Shown: positions 6,036 to 6,715 of the stretch, in pieces | Layout: each line of letters starts with the position of its first letter | How positions within the stretch are numbered: the first letter of the stretch is position 1 | NCBI GenBank assembly: GCA_903921605.1 | Contig: CAIXQV010001108.1 | Span: 1 to 6,715, forward strand | DNA: 6,715 nt | DNA from: an uncultured Planctomycetaceae bacterium | Lineage (GTDB): Bacteria > Planctomycetota > Planctomycetia > Planctomycetales > Planctomycetaceae | Direction of reading: 5' to 3' | Translations under genes and position numbers: made by a program | The notes under the pieces: generated by a model | What the model was told of the DNA's origin: nothing | Seen by the model: only the letters and a program-made list of their open reading frames with translations | The model's database searches: none

Positions 6036-6715
6036 TCAAATCTCTACGGCCGAACGGCGGGCTCGAACCAGAAAGTCGTTGGCTCGTTCGTAATCCGGAC
6101 GTTCGGGCAGGCTAGTTTCTTTGAGTGCCTGATCGAACTCTTTGTGGAGCCGTAAACGCCAAGCCTCTGACTCTTCCCAAGGCATCTCACCCCGACGAAT
6201 GGCTAACAACTCGTCTCGAAAGGCCGAGACGCGGATCGGGACAAATCCTTCCCGCAGAATCTGGATCCCTGCCAGCAATAATCGAATCAGATGCATCACA
6301 TGCTTGGGTTTGACCTGTCCCTGATTGCGAATGTCGGCCTGCATCTTCTTGAACTGCGATATCACATAGCCGTTGTAAGTCTGATACACGAGTCGCGACA
6401 GGAACGCGTCTCGCATTCCCAACAACTCGTCACCAATCGATGAGGTTTTTTCAATCAACGGCGTGTAGAGACACTCCAGCACATTGGGATTCGACTTCAG
6501 GGCCAGCACCAGAAAACGCTGCAGCTCCCAATAATGCTCCTGAGTATCATAACATTCGATCACTTCCGGCACGCCGTACAACGACCAATGCATTTCCGCT
6601 GTTGGCAGAAAGACGCCTCGATAATCCGTGTCTGACGCATCATCGTTCAGACCATAAGCCCGCGAGCCAATCACACAACGCAGGATGACTCGAGAGAACA
6701 GAGGATTACTTTCGA
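6036..6715 (-). CDS. Pol-beta-fold nucleotidyltransferase, 5' end outside window
   Basis: This is a predicted nucleotidyltransferase of the COG3541 type, a group I recall as linked to the RNA-repair polymerase-beta family RlaP. The frame is open to the window edge, with 225 residues visible. Numbered from the first full codon, the active-site signature is IGSRAYGL (15-22) followed by SDTDYRG (27-33). The G-S pair and the two aspartates D28 and D30 are the expected metal- and nucleotide-binding residues. The rest is mainly helical: KHVMHLIRLL near the middle, then LLAIRRGEMP and a LPERPDY segment near the end, all in keeping with this family. A GTG at 6674 is in frame, but starting there would remove the hydrophobic strand FSRVILRCV that leads into the GS motif, so the real start is probably just beyond the window. 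The substrate is unknown. It is separated from mreB by 193 bases and is probably not functionally tied to it. Confidence 0.85.
   Translation of the reverse strand, partial: ESNPLFSRVILRCVIGSRAYGLNDDASDTDYRGVFLPTAEMHWSLYGVPEVIECYDTQEHYWELQRFLVLALKSNPNVLECLYTPLIEKTSSIGDELLGMRDAFLSRLVYQTYNGYVISQFKKMQADIRNQGQVKPKHVMHLIRLLLAGIQILREGFVPIRVSAFRDELLAIRRGEMPWEESEAWRLRLHKEFDQALKETSLPERPDYERANDFLVRARRSAVEI

Noticed and set aside
5743..6039. Possible small - strand gene just upstream of mreB
   Set aside because: It overlaps the first 100 bases of mreB in another frame and resembles no known protein; the MreB N-terminus is the better explanation.

Overview
The window looks like a chromosomal cell-wall locus from a moderately GC-rich Gram-negative-type bacterium. 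The style of the proteins (divergent MreB, long acidic PBP2, weak Shine-Dalgarno sequences) suggests a planctomycete. That assignment is inferred from general resemblance; no taxonomic marker lies in the window.

Layout from left to right. Bases 1-673 (+) hold the 3' two thirds of a D-alanine--D-alanine ligase gene, with all the catalytic residues expected in this part of the protein. Bases 674-960 are a non-coding convergent gap with two small hairpins. Bases 961-5842 (-) hold four tightly packed genes, transcribed in the order mreB, mreC, mreD, pbp2 (mrdA). Gaps within the block are 15 nt, a 4-nt ATGA overlap and 11 nt, so it is almost certainly one operon. Bases 5843-6035 are the upstream gap that should carry the operon promoter. 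Bases 6036-6715 (-) hold most of a pol-beta-fold nucleotidyltransferase (COG3541/RlaP-like), whose 5' end lies outside the window.

The four operon genes form the core of the rod-elongation machine. MreB is the membrane-associated actin-like filament. MreC and MreD link it through the inner membrane. PBP2 is the transpeptidase that cross-links new peptidoglycan using the D-Ala-D-Ala stem end made by Ddl. The polymerase partner RodA (mrdB), often next to PBP2, is absent: pbp2 is the last gene and faces ddl. The nucleotidyltransferase appears unrelated to the wall genes.

I see no mobile element, CRISPR array, tRNA or rRNA, and nothing that clearly amounts to an undescribed system. The points most worth a second look are the divergent MreB nucleotide-binding loop, three charged insertions in PBP2, the missing RodA, an inverted repeat upstream of mreB, and the possible RNA-repair link of the nucleotidyltransferase.
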